Shown: one piece after another, positions 45,300-57,660 of the stretch
How the letters are laid out: every line of letters starts with the position of its first letter
How positions within the stretch are numbered: the first letter of the stretch is position 1
Source of the DNA: Bubalus kerabau
Lineage: Eukaryota; Chordata; Mammalia; Artiodactyla; Bovidae
NCBI RefSeq assembly: GCF_029407905.1
Contig: NC_073643.1
Coordinates: forward strand, 33,056,501 to 33,120,500
Direction: 5' to 3'
DNA length: 64,000 bases
Notes under the pieces: model-generated
Databases searched by the model: none
The model's input: the letters and a program-made list of their open reading frames with translations, nothing else
Told to the model about the DNA's origin: nothing
Position numbers and translations under genes: made by a program

Positions 45300-48175
45300 A
45301 AAATGTCTTGGTTGCTATTGATGGCCAGCTGATGGCCATGATGAAATCAATGCCATATCTATATTCATAACACTAGCAGAGTAGAGATGAAAAGAACCAA
45401 GGTCTCTAATTTTGTTAAACCATCATATCAATTAAAAAGCAAATCTGTTCATCTCTGGACTTTCTAAGTGTGATAAATTTCCTTATACTTAAGCCACTTA
45501 TATACCAGCTTTTGTGATATAAAAGAAAAACTACTGCATTAAATGTCCATATTGATTTTAAGATGTAGTTCAATTTGAAAACATTAAAATGTAGATGGGA
45601 AGGTAGGGGCAGTACTTATTAGAATTTGGGAAATAAGAGAAAAAATATATCTGAATTGGCTTGGTTCATGATTCTGAAATTAGAATGTCCACTTAGGATT
45701 TATGATCTATAATTAGAAGTGGTTCCAGGCCAGTGGCTGCTCCTTCATAGATAGCAGCCTACAAAATCTTAGACCTTGTTGATATTAATTGATTAGAAAA
45801 CTGAAAGGACAGAAAATTAACCATTTCTAGATTTTTCATTGGTAGGCAGATGAATACAATAAAGCTAGATTCTATAAGAAAAATAGACTATTGAGAAGAG
45901 TTTAAAATTCCTTTTAGATATCATGAAGTACCTATAACTAACATATTTGTTCTTCTCATAATTAATGGCCATTTGCCTAAATGTAGAGTTAATAATATCT
46001 GTGACTGCTTCCAGGATCCTCTATCTCCACATTCATATTTTGCTTATGAGTTCCTTTCCTCTACATGCCATGTATATTCTACTTTGGCTGAATTCTGAGC
46101 CTGAGTTTCAGATTCAGCCACTTCATAAAGCAACTAACACTTTTCTTTCTCTATCCAGCCACTTAAGCTCTCTCCAACATACTTAAAAAGAGATCAAAAC
46201 ATGATCAATTTACTACTTAGATTTTTTTCCAAAAAGTAGTTTCCTAGCATAAACAATTTCTATTTATGGCATGCTCCAAACCATCTTATTAAATACTTGG
46301 GTGTAGAGGTGCTTGCTTTAAGTCTGAGAAAAAAGTATAAATCAATACAATCATCCAAAAAAAAAAAAAAAATAGGATGATCAGTCAAAAAAGAACACTT
46401 TATTCGTTACCTAGTTAAGATGTAAGACATTAAACTGGACTGGATCTTTCATAGAAAGTACACCCAAATAATTAAAGGGAGGGTATAATTTAGAAGTTCC
46501 CACACTGAGTCACTCTCCTAGGGAATTTGTATTTGTTTTGTATTTTTTGTCTTTTTAAAAAAATCAGCCATTCTAATTTCCAGCCATTCTGCATTCCCCA
46601 GATACAGAAATTTGAATCTTGGTAACATTCCCCTATAAATTTAAATGCATACAATTATTTTTAAACCAAAAATTAAGAAAATGTCACCTCCAGGAGAAAA
46701 TTTTATGAGTATTAAGGAGAAAAACTAATTAAAGTACCTGTTAATATAAATAAACCTTTTGTTATCTTCAGAGAACAAAATTAAACAGAGACACAGGTTT
46801 TAGCCTGGCTAATGTGATTAACAAGATAGTGAAAACAAAGTAGGAAAATTTTTCAGTATCAAGTTTTATCATTTTGATGGATGAACACTGCAAGTAATCA
46901 ACAATTCAGAGAAAAGTGTTTTTAAAAGTTTTTGCAAGAATCTTCTAATGTGAGCATACACAAATTCTATTAAAAGTACATATAACAGTAGTGGTGTGGG
47001 AAGAAGTGTCAAAGATAATATAACATCTAAACAAGTGACTTACAAGTTCAAACACATACTTATTTTCTTAGTAAAAGTAGATTTTGCCTTTTACTGCTGT
47101 GAAAAATTGGGGCAAATTATACAGCATTTTTGATATATTCAAGAGCCCTTTTTAAAAATGTGATTTTGGAAAACCACAGCAAAGAATATGCACTCAGTAA
47201 ATGTTTTTAAGAATTAAACTGAAATGATTAATTCAGCACTACACAGACCAGGTGACAAAGAACAGAGGCTATTTTAAAGGTAATTCATGCTGAAAAACAA
47301 ATGGTTGAAGAAACAGGAGCTTGTATTACAATCTATTAAACCTCCAGTACATCAATATGATAGGGTAATAATATCTCTATCAGCATAAATTTGGGCCTCT
47401 TATATTTATCTGAGAAGAAAAATACAGTAGGCTGTTAGTGGCTAAGTATGTGAGCAATAATTCATAAGTACGCCTAATCCCTACATAGCACTGGATCATC
47501 TTAGGTGGATGGTTTCAACATCCTAGGTAGGAAAAGACCAATATTAAATTTATAAAGATGCTATGAGACAAGCTGAACTAAGGTAAAACATTCTTAGAGA
47601 AAAAAAAATTTTAATAAAGAGAAAATAATTTAGCTGTAATCTGCAGATTGGACCTGAACTGACGTTTATTAAAGATAAACAAATAATTATTATCTCCCTA
47701 ATACTGTTCCCATTTTAAATCTCCCTAATATTGTTTCCATTTTAAATCAAGAACTCAGATTTTGTACCCAGCTAAAATCCTGAATTTCCCAGGCTCCCAT
47801 CTGGTTCTAATGGACCATGAAAAAAAGTTCTGTGCAATGAGCTTTTAGGGAAAACGAGGTTATCTTTAAAAGGAATAGGAACTACCTTTGTCCTGAGCAT
47901 CATGTTTAAGCCACACTTTTTTGAATTTTCTTACCTGCAGCCATAAGTCATCCCTAACCCGAACAGGGGTCTGACATCTTACAAGCAATTTATTGTTATA
48001 AAATAGGATGTCGTTTCAAATTACATGAAAATAAACCAGTACATATAAGCTAACTAGCATAATAAACTTTTAAAGCTGACAGTAGCAGTATCTTAATGGA
48101 GCAGAATTTCCAAGGACTACAAAATGAAGCTTTGTTTTCTCTTTCTCATGAATGCAGGTGTGACAATAAACTCTT
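45300..48175. other. No recognised feature
   Basis: Nearly 2.9 kb of AT-rich DNA without a clear repeat or exon. A poly-A run lies at 46356-46372. Confidence 0.4.
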
Positions 48176-48190
48176 TCTAGCCTGACTCAG

Positions 48191-48471
48191 CAGAAAAGGC
48201 AATGGCACCCCACTCCAGTACTTTTGCCTGGAAAATCCCATGGACAGAGGAGCCTGGTAGGCTGCAGTCCATGGGGTCGCTAGAGTCGGACACAACTGAG
48301 TGACTTCACTTTCCCTTTTCACTTTCATGCATTGGAGAAGGAAATGGCAACCCACTCCAGTGTTCTTGCCTGGAGAATCCCAGGGACGGGGGAGCCTGGT
48401 GGGCTGCCGTCTCTGGGGTCGCACAGAGTCAGACACGACTGAAGCGACTTAGCAGCAGCAGCAGCAGCAGC
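48191..48471 (-). mobile_element. Full-length Bov-A2 SINE, antisense
   Basis: Two monomers and linker, ending in seven GCA units (complement of the CTG head). Perfect 12-bp target-site duplication AGCCTGACTCAG at 48179-48190 and 48472-48483. Confidence 0.96.
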
Positions 48472-48681
48472 AGCCTGACTCAGAGAACTTCCCTGGTCAA
48501 ACTGAGGTGGTTACCTAAAAATAAATAAATAAATAAACTATTCATGAAACCAAGTAACAATTTGGGTGGGGTGGGGGAGGTATCTAGGTTTCAATATAAC
48601 TAACCAGCTTGTAAGGAATATAAAAATATTTTACCTGGCCTGTGGTTACTTATTGAATAAAAGGCAAAATATGCTTTAAAA

Positions 48682-48892
48682 GGGCTTCCCAGGTGGTGCT
48701 AGTGGTAAAGAACCTGCCTGCCAACACAGGAAACATAAGAGATGTGGGTTCGATCCCTGGGTCAGGAAGATCCCCTGGAGGAGGATATGGCAACCCACTC
48801 CAGCATTCTTGCTTGGAGAATCCCATGGACAGAGTTAGCCTGGTGGGCTACAGTCCATGGGGTCACAAAGAGTCAAACACAACTGAAACGAC
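48682..48892 (+). mobile_element. Bov-tA SINE, sense
   Basis: GGGCTTCCCAGGTGGTGCTA head, GGGTTCGATCCCTGGGTCAG, tail GTCAAACACAACTGAAACGA. The flanks TATGCTTTAAAA and CATATTTTTAAAA may be a decayed target-site duplication. Confidence 0.94.
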
Positions 48893-48929
48893 TTAGACAT
48901 ATTTTTAAAATGAAACTTAATTGAACAAA

Positions 48930-51900
48930 GCTTAATAGAAAGTTTTCTTTGATAGAAAACTTTCTTTAATAAAAGCATATGTCTAATGGATTAGATCAGC
49001 TGACTAGATTAAGGCGCTGTGATTTAGACAGTATCTCCTTGTCAGGTTACTTTCCAGAGACAATATGACCAAGTCACTGCTTACTTTTCAAATCACTTAT
49101 TGGCACAAACTGAATCACTTCTTGGCACAAATTAAACCACTTCCAACACAACCTTAAAACACTGAAACCTGCAACCTGAAGCTTCTTCAACTTAATTCTG
49201 TATCTCTCATTGTCTAGTCTGCCAGGTGTCTCCCTAAATCCATGGGGGAGGTTAGAGGATTTGTTCATTTTCAATATCCACTGATTCTTATTTTGATTTT
49301 TCTGGGATAATGATTATGTTCTTTGAAAAGAGTATAGAAGGTTTAAAGGACAACAGGACAAACTTCTAAACACACTACATGAGGTTATAACAGAAAAACA
49401 TAAACATCTATCATGCTTTATTAAGTGAAGATCATTCATATTTTTGAGTTTTTACCTGGGAGTAAAACTCCTCCAAAAGATTGTACCTTTTAACCTACAC
49501 CAGTGTCCAGTTTTGGGGTGCTTTTTCAAAATTATTTTAACCAAAAATAATATTCAGATTTTCCACTTTCCACAGGGCACATCCTGAAAAAGTATTTTTA
49601 TTTATAGCATTATACATAAAACCTATAAATGTTCTGAACAGTATGGGTTTGATATGTCTGAAGGTTGTTTTTTTTTTTTTAACTTATATTCACAAGATCT
49701 TCCAGGAGAAATATACGACAATGAAGTTAAACTTCAGCTAACCTTCTAGACATAACTCTCAGGTACTCCCAGATTTACTAGTGATCAATTCTCCACACTT
49801 GTGAAAAACGTAGAATAGTCTCTGACACTTTGATATACAAATTCCACTTTTAAAATTACGATGTTCACAGAGTTGCTGCAAAGAATAGACTTCTTCATTT
49901 GTGAGAAGTAGAGAATAGAGAAAAGGTAACAAGGGAATTTTTTAACATGTGTTTTCTGGACAGCAGGCAAGCAACCAGTTATTTCTGGAACTCTTTCATT
50001 GCATTAAAATATCACAGAGCCAAATTCTGCCCTCAAATGATTTTTCTTAAACTTATTTGAGTCCATATGTTTCTAAAAGCTGAATTTGCTTCAGTGCATT
50101 TCAAGGTCTAATCTTGCTGTTATTACACAGACAGAATCTCCATGAAATTGAATTTTTGTTTATGTAAGAACAGTGTATTTGAATATTTCCTGAAGCAAAA
50201 TGTGGGCAAAGACTGTGAAGAATTAGGGTTAGTGGAAAATAAATTGCAGATCATCAAAACATCTCTGAACTGACTAATTTTTCTTACAAGATTTCTCCTT
50301 TACTTGGAGAATGTTTTTTTTCTTCTTTTACAGGAGGACATCTAAGAACACAGAAAGGAGTATCTAGAGGATTTTTATTTAAAGATATCTCTTAAAAAAT
50401 TAACAATGTCCCTTACAATTTCTTTTAAAAATATTTTTATCTCCATTTAGTTAGTAAATAAAATACAAATTTCTATGTAAAGCATCATCAGTGCAAAATA
50501 AGGAAAAAGAAAATGTAGACTGTAAGTAATTCTGCTTAAAATTGTTATTTTTCAGAGTCTGGTTGCCAATTTAATACCATATGGCCATTAATTGTGCAGT
50601 ATAAAGTAAAATATTATGTGCTTTTCTGTATAATTAATGAATCTTAAATTCAAGAATTTAAAAGAGGCAAAAATTATTCCACCAGATTCCAGACATTCAG
50701 GAACCTCTATATAATATCACAAATCTTCTTTTAAAGTTTCTGAACATTTGTCATTTTCCTGTAAAGCTATATTCATCTTCATACCAAAAGTACCTGTTTC
50801 ATTTTTCAGATAATAAGGGGGAAAAAAAAAAAAAAAAACCTCTCCTACATCTGCACAAAATATGTCTATCCTCATTAGATCCATTTTTTTCAATTAAATT
50901 CAAGTTTCTCTGTCCAAAAAGCATAAATCTGGGTATCGATTTAACTATAAACTCATGAAACTCCCGGTAGTCTTCTAAAACCATTTTACTTGGATGAGCA
51001 TATAAGCTTTTAAAATATCAAGTTATTCCAGTATTTAATACACATAACTGCTTCCAGAGGGCTAAAGGCAATAAGGCACAGCTGCCCATTCCATTTGAAG
51101 AACAACTAGACTGCGAGCCAGTGTCTCACCACTTTGTTTTTTTTTTTTTTTTTAAAGCGTTTGCTTCTATTTTATTCAGTATGAGTTTGATACCTTCTGA
51201 ACATGAACCATATCACCAGCAGCCAAAATCAATAACCTATCTAATCAAGGCCCTATAAACTAACAACAGACCCTCGGTGCTCTGTTCCTATAAAATGTAG
51301 TTCATTCGAAGTCTTTCCTTCCAAACCAGTCTAACTCTAAATTTATTATCCTCTTCTTACAAGGTTAGAGCATTGTCTACCCTAGACTTCTAGAAAGACC
51401 CTTTTGGGGAGAAAATCAATTACCTCTTGAAAAGAAAAAAAAAAAAGATCTCTCTGAAATTTTTTACTTTGCTTCATTTTTTTTTTTTTTTGAGAGCAAG
51501 GAATCTTCTCCATGTAACTTTCATATAGCAAGCAGCTACTTCTTTTCAAATAAAAATCATGTGTAAATATTTCACAGACATGTCGCTACTGTGAATTGCA
51601 CAATATGAAAAGGAGATGTTAAAGAAATATTTCCCTAAATCAAACCAAATAAGAATATAAACATTTTCCTAAATCCATGAAGTTTTGAAGTCTAAGCCAC
51701 AAATTCTCCTTGTATAAAACATCATATGTTTTTCTGATATCCTGTAAGCTGTGGCTGAATAGCCTTCTCTCAATGACTTCATAATGTATCTGATACTCAT
51801 GTTTACTTTAAGCTTCTTCAAATGATATTTTCCATCTTAAAAACTGAGAAGGATTTTTGCCTTGAAAGATTATTCATAGGTAGCAATATAAGCAAAACCA

Positions 51901-52940
51901 AAAGTTTATCCAAATTTTCTTTTCTCCCCTAGATCTGTGACATTAAACACATGTGTGCAAAAACCCTTTAGATGATAGTGATTTTCCTTTTATATTTTAG
52001 GTATTTAATGACTCTTTCTCCTCACTTTCACTTTCTCCTCAGTTAGATACGCACAGCTACTGAACTGGATAGAGACCAGCAAACTCAGAATACAGCTGGA
52101 AAACTTGAATCAAATGTCAGCAAAGACACTGGTATGAATTCCACATGTTACCCATTGTTTCTTGATAAAATATAATCAACAACTCCCTTTAGAATAGTGT
52201 ATGAAATTAAAATTCACTTTAAATATAACAAGAAAAAAGTGCTAATAAACTAATGGACAAGCAGAAATGATACTATTTATTGAGAATACTCTTTTAAGTA
52301 AGTCAAATGTTAGAAAAGAGAGGCCATAAATAAGTATTGATATGGAAATATTAATGCTGATGTTGGCTGCCAACACTAAGTCTAACGGTGTTCTTATCTG
52401 CGCTCATTGATCTTACCAGCTTGTGTTCTTTCAGGATCTACTGATGGCTCCATATATCAAAGAGCTAATCTCTTCTGTTGCTTTTGTTTACTGGCTTTGC
52501 ATCTATTCTCAGCTTTAATGCCAAGACATGCTTTCAGCGAAAACTTACACAGTCCAGTTTATAAGCATCTGACTCCTCCTGATGGTATAATCTCTATGTG
52601 CTGCTTTTCTTTAAAAGATGCCGCATGCCACTTCTGACCCATGCTCCACAGGTTCTGAGTTGTTTTGACAATAGGAGTGATGGATGGTCCTTACCTACTA
52701 CCACTGTCTCCCATAGTCCCCTTAGGACTAAGTACACACTCAACACAGCAGCTGGAGGAAGGAGAATGATCTGTAGCTGGGAAATATTGAAAATCACTAG
52801 CCTGTATGATGACTGAATCTGTGCCCTTGAACTTTTCAAGCCTTCTAACTAATACTCTAACCAAGATATCCAAAGATAGAACAGGGAAGCATGAGAATAC
52901 TCTTTCCCCTCAGCTCAGAATACATGAGTCTTACATGGAG
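48930..52940. other. No recognised feature over about 4 kb
   Basis: The largest repeat-poor stretch in the window after the MDFIC2-like 3' flank. Very AT-rich, with homopolymer tracts at 49668, 50823, 51140 and 51478. No exon signals with coding support. Possible gene-desert spacer or home of distal regulatory elements. Confidence 0.4.
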
Positions 52941-52943
52941 TGT

Positions 52944-53145
52944 TCCCAGGTGACTCAGTGGTAAAGTATTTCCCTGCCAATACAGGAGACCCGGGTCCGA
53001 TTCCTAGGTCAGGAAGATCCCCTGGAGGAGGAAATGGCAACCCACTCTAGCATTATTGCCTGGAAAATTCCACGGACAGAGGAATCTGGTGAGCTACAGT
53101 CTATAGGGTTGCAAAGAGTTGGACACAACTGAGTGACTGAGCACG
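52944..53145 (+). mobile_element. Bov-tA SINE, sense
   Basis: GTGTTCCCAGGTGACTCAGT head, CCCGGGTCCGATTCCTAGGT, tail TTGGACACAACTGAGTGACT. Confidence 0.94.
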
Positions 53146-53149
53146 CAGC

Positions 53150-53980
53150 TTTAAACACAGAAATGCTTTATTTTCCACGACTTAAAACTGCTTCAGTAAG
53201 GGTGGTGGTGTTCACTGGGAGTATGTCTCTCCAAGATTTGAAACCATCATCTTTTTCACATTCAGAAGGAGCTCAAAATCAATACTTTAGCCACTCTCAT
53301 TACAAGTTGTGCAAGAGATCCTTGGAAATCAGCGATAAGATGACATTAGCACCACCTGCAATGACCACAGGCTTCTTCCAGCATGAAGCCTATCGCTGCA
53401 GCCATCTCCAGCACAGCCCATTACCATGAAAGATTTAGCAGCCAGAGCGTCATAATGCAGTCAGTGCTGATGTTCATCTGGATCTGTGATGCCCATTTGT
53501 TCCTTTAATGCTCTTTATGCTGGCAAGAAAGCTGATGCCATTTTGTTGACCAAATATCCAAGAGATATAGATCTCCAAGTAGGAGAAAATCCAGTTTCCT
53601 TTAGAGGAAATTGAAGGGAGAACACTGGCCATATTTTTCCCAGCTTAATCTCTTAGTCACCATGTTCTTATAGGCATTTTACTATATTTATATTGTTCAA
53701 AAGACAGTATATAACTCTCCATGTCCAAAGGCTGTGAAAATACAGACTCAAATGCATTTTGAAAATCTTGCATTAAGGCATGACCTTTATTTTCAGGTAT
53801 AACATATGACAAGATTATTTGTCAATATTAGAAGATGCTAACATTCTGCTCAAGTGTTATTTAAATACAAAAATTAACAACTACATATTCTATACCTATT
53901 ACTGTGTAGTAAATAATCATGTTTCCACCAATATGCCTATTTAATATTTACTAGATAACTACAGTTTTATATGTAAGGAT
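53150..53980. other. No recognised feature
   Basis: A 98-codon frame at 53133-53429 starts inside the SINE tail and has no recognisable domain. Confidence 0.4.
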
Positions 53981-53984
53981 ATAG

Positions 53985-54310
53985 AACTGTAATCTCCAAC
54001 ACAGTAGGCAATAGCCACCTGTAACTACAGAGCACTTGAAATGTGACTATTCCAAGTTGAGATATGTTGTAAGTATAAAATACACCTCAGGTTTCAAAGA
54101 CTAAATACAAAAAAAAAAAGAGAGAATGTTCATGTGGATGACATGTAGATTTGATAATATTTTGGATATGATGGGTTAAATAAAATATATTATTAAAACT
54201 AATTTTACCTGTATTTTTTTACATTTCTCATGGAACTACTAGAAAATTTTAGTTACATATATAGTTCACATTTAAGGCTTACCCTGTATTTCTGTTGGAC
54301 AGGGATTATA
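53985..54310. mobile_element. hAT-Charlie-type fossil
   Basis: TAGCCACCTGTAACTACAGA, GCACTTGAAATGTGACTATT, AAATAAAATATATTATTAAA, TACTAGAAAATTTTAGTTAC and a TATTTCTGTTGGACAGGG end follow the order of a common mammalian nonautonomous hAT. I cannot name the subfamily with confidence. Confidence 0.6.
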
Positions 54311-54734
54311 TAGAAGATAAGTCTAGTTCAGAGATCAACTAAAGCAAAATATATCCATAAAATACAACAATTTCTAGCCTTACTTATTTCCAGTATTCTC
54401 TTTCTCTGAAGGAAAAGGAAGAAAAGATCTGTTAAGACATTTATTGTACAAACTTTGAACCTTAATGATCTAGAATGTACTAATTTGCTCTAGGTAAAAA
54501 TTTCATGTTAAAGATTAGAAAAGAAAATTGCCACTTTTTAAATTGCCACAGCCAATTTTGACAAGTTTGGAATAAAAGGGAACTTCCTTAACATGATAAA
54601 AGGCATCTATGAAAAACGTACAATGAACATCATGCCTAATTGTGAACGAATGAAGGAACTGTCCTAAGATTGGAAACAAGGTGTAATTGCTTTCTCATCA
54701 CTTCTTTTCAGTGTTGTACTAGAAGTTCTGTGAA

Positions 54735-55058
54735 AGTCAAAGTCGCTCAGTCGTGTCTGACTCTTTGCGACCCCATGGACATGTAGCCTGCCAGGCTCCC
54801 CTGTCCATGGAATTCTCCAGGACAGAACTTGGAGTGGGCAGCCAATCCCTTCTCTGAGGGCTCTTCTCAACCTGGGGATGGAATCCAGGTCTCCCACATT
54901 GCAGGTGGATTCTCTACCATCTGAGCCACCAGAGAAGCCGAAGAATACTAGAGTGGATAGCCTATCCCTTCTCCAGTGGATCTTCCTGACCCAGGAATCC
55001 AACCAGGGTCTCCTGTATTGCAGGTGGATTCTTTACCAGCTGAGCTACCACGGAATTT
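54735..55058 (-). mobile_element. Composite Bov-tA SINE with two tRNA-like heads, antisense
   Basis: Tail GTGAAAGTCAAAGTCGCTCA, then two head complements (CCATCTGAGCCACCAGAGAA and CCAGCTGAGCTACCACGGAA), each preceded by its own GATCTTC-type body. Inserted in the old L1. Confidence 0.9.
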
Positions 55059-55107
55059 CTTAACAATTCAGTTAAGAAAGAGAAATTAAAGTCTTCTATA
55101 TTGGAAA

Positions 55108-55197
55108 GAAGTCGCTCAGTCGTGTCCGACTCTTTGCAATCCTGTGGACTGTACCTACCAGGCTTCTCTTGTCCATGGGATTCTCCAGGCAAGAATA
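55108..55197 (-). mobile_element. Truncated Bov-tA, joined directly to BovB
   Basis: AGTCGCTCAGTCGTGTCCGA to CTCCAGGCAAGAATAT, then an abrupt change to BovB (TCAGACTTAAATCG). The head half of the SINE is missing. Confidence 0.88.
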
Positions 55198-57313
55198 TTC
55201 AGACTTAAATCGAATAAAGTAGGGAAAACCACTAGACAATTCAGGTATGACCTAAATCAAATCCCTAATGATTATACAGTGGAAGTGAGAAATAGATTTA
55301 AGGGCCTAGAGCTGATAGATAGAGTGCCTGATAAACTATGGACTGAGGTTCGTGACATTGTACAGGAGACAGGGATCAAGACCATCCCCATTGAAAAGAA
55401 ATGCAAAAAAGCAAAATGGCTGTCTGGGGAGGCCTTACAAATAGCTGTGAAAAGAAGAGAAGCGAAAAGCAAAGGAGAAAAGGAAAGATACAAGCATCTG
55501 AATGCAGAGTCCCAAAGAATAGCAAGGAGAGATAAGAAAGCCTTCCTCAGTGATCAATGCAAAGAAATAGAGGAAAACAACAGAATGGGAAAGACTAGAG
55601 ATCTCTTCAAGAAAATTAGAGATACCAAGGGAACATTTCAGGCAAAGATGGACTCAATAAAGGACAGAAATGGTATGGACCTAACAGAAGCAGAAGATAT
55701 TAAGAAGAGGTGGCAAGAATACACAGAAGAACTGTACAAAAAAGATCTTCATGACCCAGATAATCACGATGGTGTAATGACTGACCTAGAGCCAGACATC
55801 CTGGAATGTGAAGTCAAGTGGGCCTTAGAAAGCATCACTACGAACAAAGCTAGTGGAGGTGATGGAATTCCAGTTGAGCTCTTTCAAATCCTGAAAGATG
55901 ATGCTGTGAAAGTGCTGCACTCAATATGCCAGCAAATTTGGAAAACTCAGCAGTGGCCACAGGACTGGAAAAGGTCAGTTTTCATTCCAATCCCAAAGAA
56001 AGGCAATGCCAAAGAATGCTCAAACTACCACACAATTGCACTCATCTCACACGCTAGTAAAGTAATGCTCAAAATTCTCCAAGCCAGGCTTTAGCAATAT
56101 GTGAACCGTGAACTTGCAGATGTTCAAGCTGGTTTTAGAAAAGGCAGAGGAACCAGAGATCAAATTGCCAACGTCCGCTGGATCATGGAAAAAGCAAGAG
56201 AGTTCCAGAAAAACATCTATTTCTGCTTTATTGACTAGGCCAAAGCCTTTGACTGTGTGGATCACAATAAACTGGAAAATTCTGAAGGAGATGGGAATAC
56301 CAGACCACCTGACCTGCCTCTTGACAAATCTGTATGCAGGTCAGGAAGCAAAAGTTAGAACTGGACATGGAACAACAGACTGGTTCCAAACAGGAAAAGG
56401 AGTACGTCAAGGCTGTATACTGTCACCCTGCTTATTTAACTTCTATGCAGAGCACATCATGAGAAACGCTGGACTGGAAGAAACACAAGCTGGAATCAAG
56501 ATTGCCGGGAGAAATATCAATAACTTCTGATATGCAGATGACACCACCCTTATGGCAGAAAGTGAAGAGGAACTAAAAAGCCTCTTGATGAAAGTGAAAG
56601 TGGAGAGTGAAAAAGTTGGCTTAAAGCTCAACATTCAGAAAACGAAGATCATGGCATCTGGTCCCATCACTTCATGGCAAATAGATGGGGAAACAGTGGA
56701 AACAGTGTCAGATTTTATTTTGGGGGGCTCCAAAATCACTGCAGATGGTGCTTGCATCCATGAAATTAAAAGGCGCTTACTCCTTGGAAGGAAAGTTATG
56801 ACCAACCTAGATAGCATATTAAAAAATAGAGACATTACTTTGCCAACAAAGGTCCGTCTAGTCAAGGCTATGGTTTTTCCTGTGGTCACGTATGGATGTG
56901 AGAGTTGGACTGTGAAGAAGGCTGAGCGCCGAAGAATTGATGGTTTTGAACTGTGGTGTTGGAGAAGACTCTTGAGAGTCCCTTGGACTGCAAGGAGATC
57001 CAACCAGTGCATTCTGAAGGAGATCAGCCCTGGGATTTCTTTGGAAGGAATGATGCTAAAGCTGAAACTCCAGTACTTTGGCCACCTCATGCGAAGAGTT
57101 GACTCATTGGAAAAGACTCTGATGCTGGGAGGGATTGGGGGCAGGAGGAGAAGGGGACAACAGAGGATGAGATGGCTGGATGGCATCACTGACTCGACAG
57201 ACGTGAATCTGGGTGAACTCCAGGAGTTGGTGATGGACAGGGAGGCCTGGTGTGCTGCGATTCATGGGATCACGAAGAGTCGGACACAACTAGGCGACTG
57301 AACTGAACTGAAT
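55198..57313 (+). mobile_element. BovB LINE, 5'-truncated, most of ORF2 after the endonuclease
   Basis: About 2.1 kb of young BovB. ORF2 is readable from RLKSNKVGKTTRQFRYDLNQ. It carries RT blocks GDGIPVELFQILKDDAV, FIPIPKKGNAKECSNY, GFRKGRGTRDQIAN, GKGVRQGCILSPCLFNFYAE and an intact YADDT catalytic box (56531-56545). The C-terminal block runs GCESWTVKKAE to GGRRRRGQQRMRWLDGITDS. Defects: TAG at 56092, TAG at 56236 inside FID*AKAFD, a 2-base deletion near 56274, and TGA at 56528 just before YADD. The endonuclease half is absent. Ends ACTGAACTGAACTGAA. Cannot mobilise itself. Confidence 0.96.
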
Positions 57314-57315
57314 AG

Positions 57316-57432
57316 AAAGAATCTGCCTGCAATGCTGGAGATCTGGGTTCAATCCTTGGGTTAGGAAGATCCCCTGGAGAAGGAAAAGGCTACCCACTCC
57401 AGTATTTTGGCCTGGAGAATTTCATGGACTAT
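57316..57432 (+). mobile_element. Bov-tA fragment, sense, headless
   Basis: Begins AAAGAATCTGCCTGCAATGC directly after the BovB 3' tail, so the first ~22 bases of the SINE are missing. Ends at ATTTCATGGACTATAC. Confidence 0.85.
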
Positions 57433-57465
57433 ACATAAATTAGCAAATATCTTTACGAGACCCTG

Positions 57466-57660
57466 GTGGCTCAGAGGGTAAAGCATCTGCCTGCAATGCG
57501 GGAGGCCTGGATTTGATCCCTGGGTCGGGAAGATTCCCTGGAGAAGGAAATGGCAATCCAGTCCAGTATTCTTGCTTGGAGAATCCCATGGATGGAGCAG
57601 CCTGGGGGATAATAGAGTCCACGGGATCGCAGAGTCGGACACGACTGAGCGACTTCACTT
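57466..57660 (+). mobile_element. Bov-tA SINE, sense
   Basis: GACCCTGGTGGCTCAGAGGG head, ATTTGATCCCTGGGTCGGGA, tail GAGTCGGACACGACTGAGCG followed by (ACTTC)n. Confidence 0.93.

Noticed and set aside
48740..48775. tRNA-like A/B box sequence (GGGTTCGATCCCTGG)
   Set aside because: Internal promoter of a Bov-tA SINE. The cloverleaf is not maintained, so it is not a tRNA gene. The same applies to all other SINE copies here.
55144..57301. Long reading frames resembling a reverse-transcriptase gene
   Set aside because: These belong to a defective BovB retrotransposon with stops, a frameshift and no endonuclease half, so they are annotated as mobile element and not as host genes.
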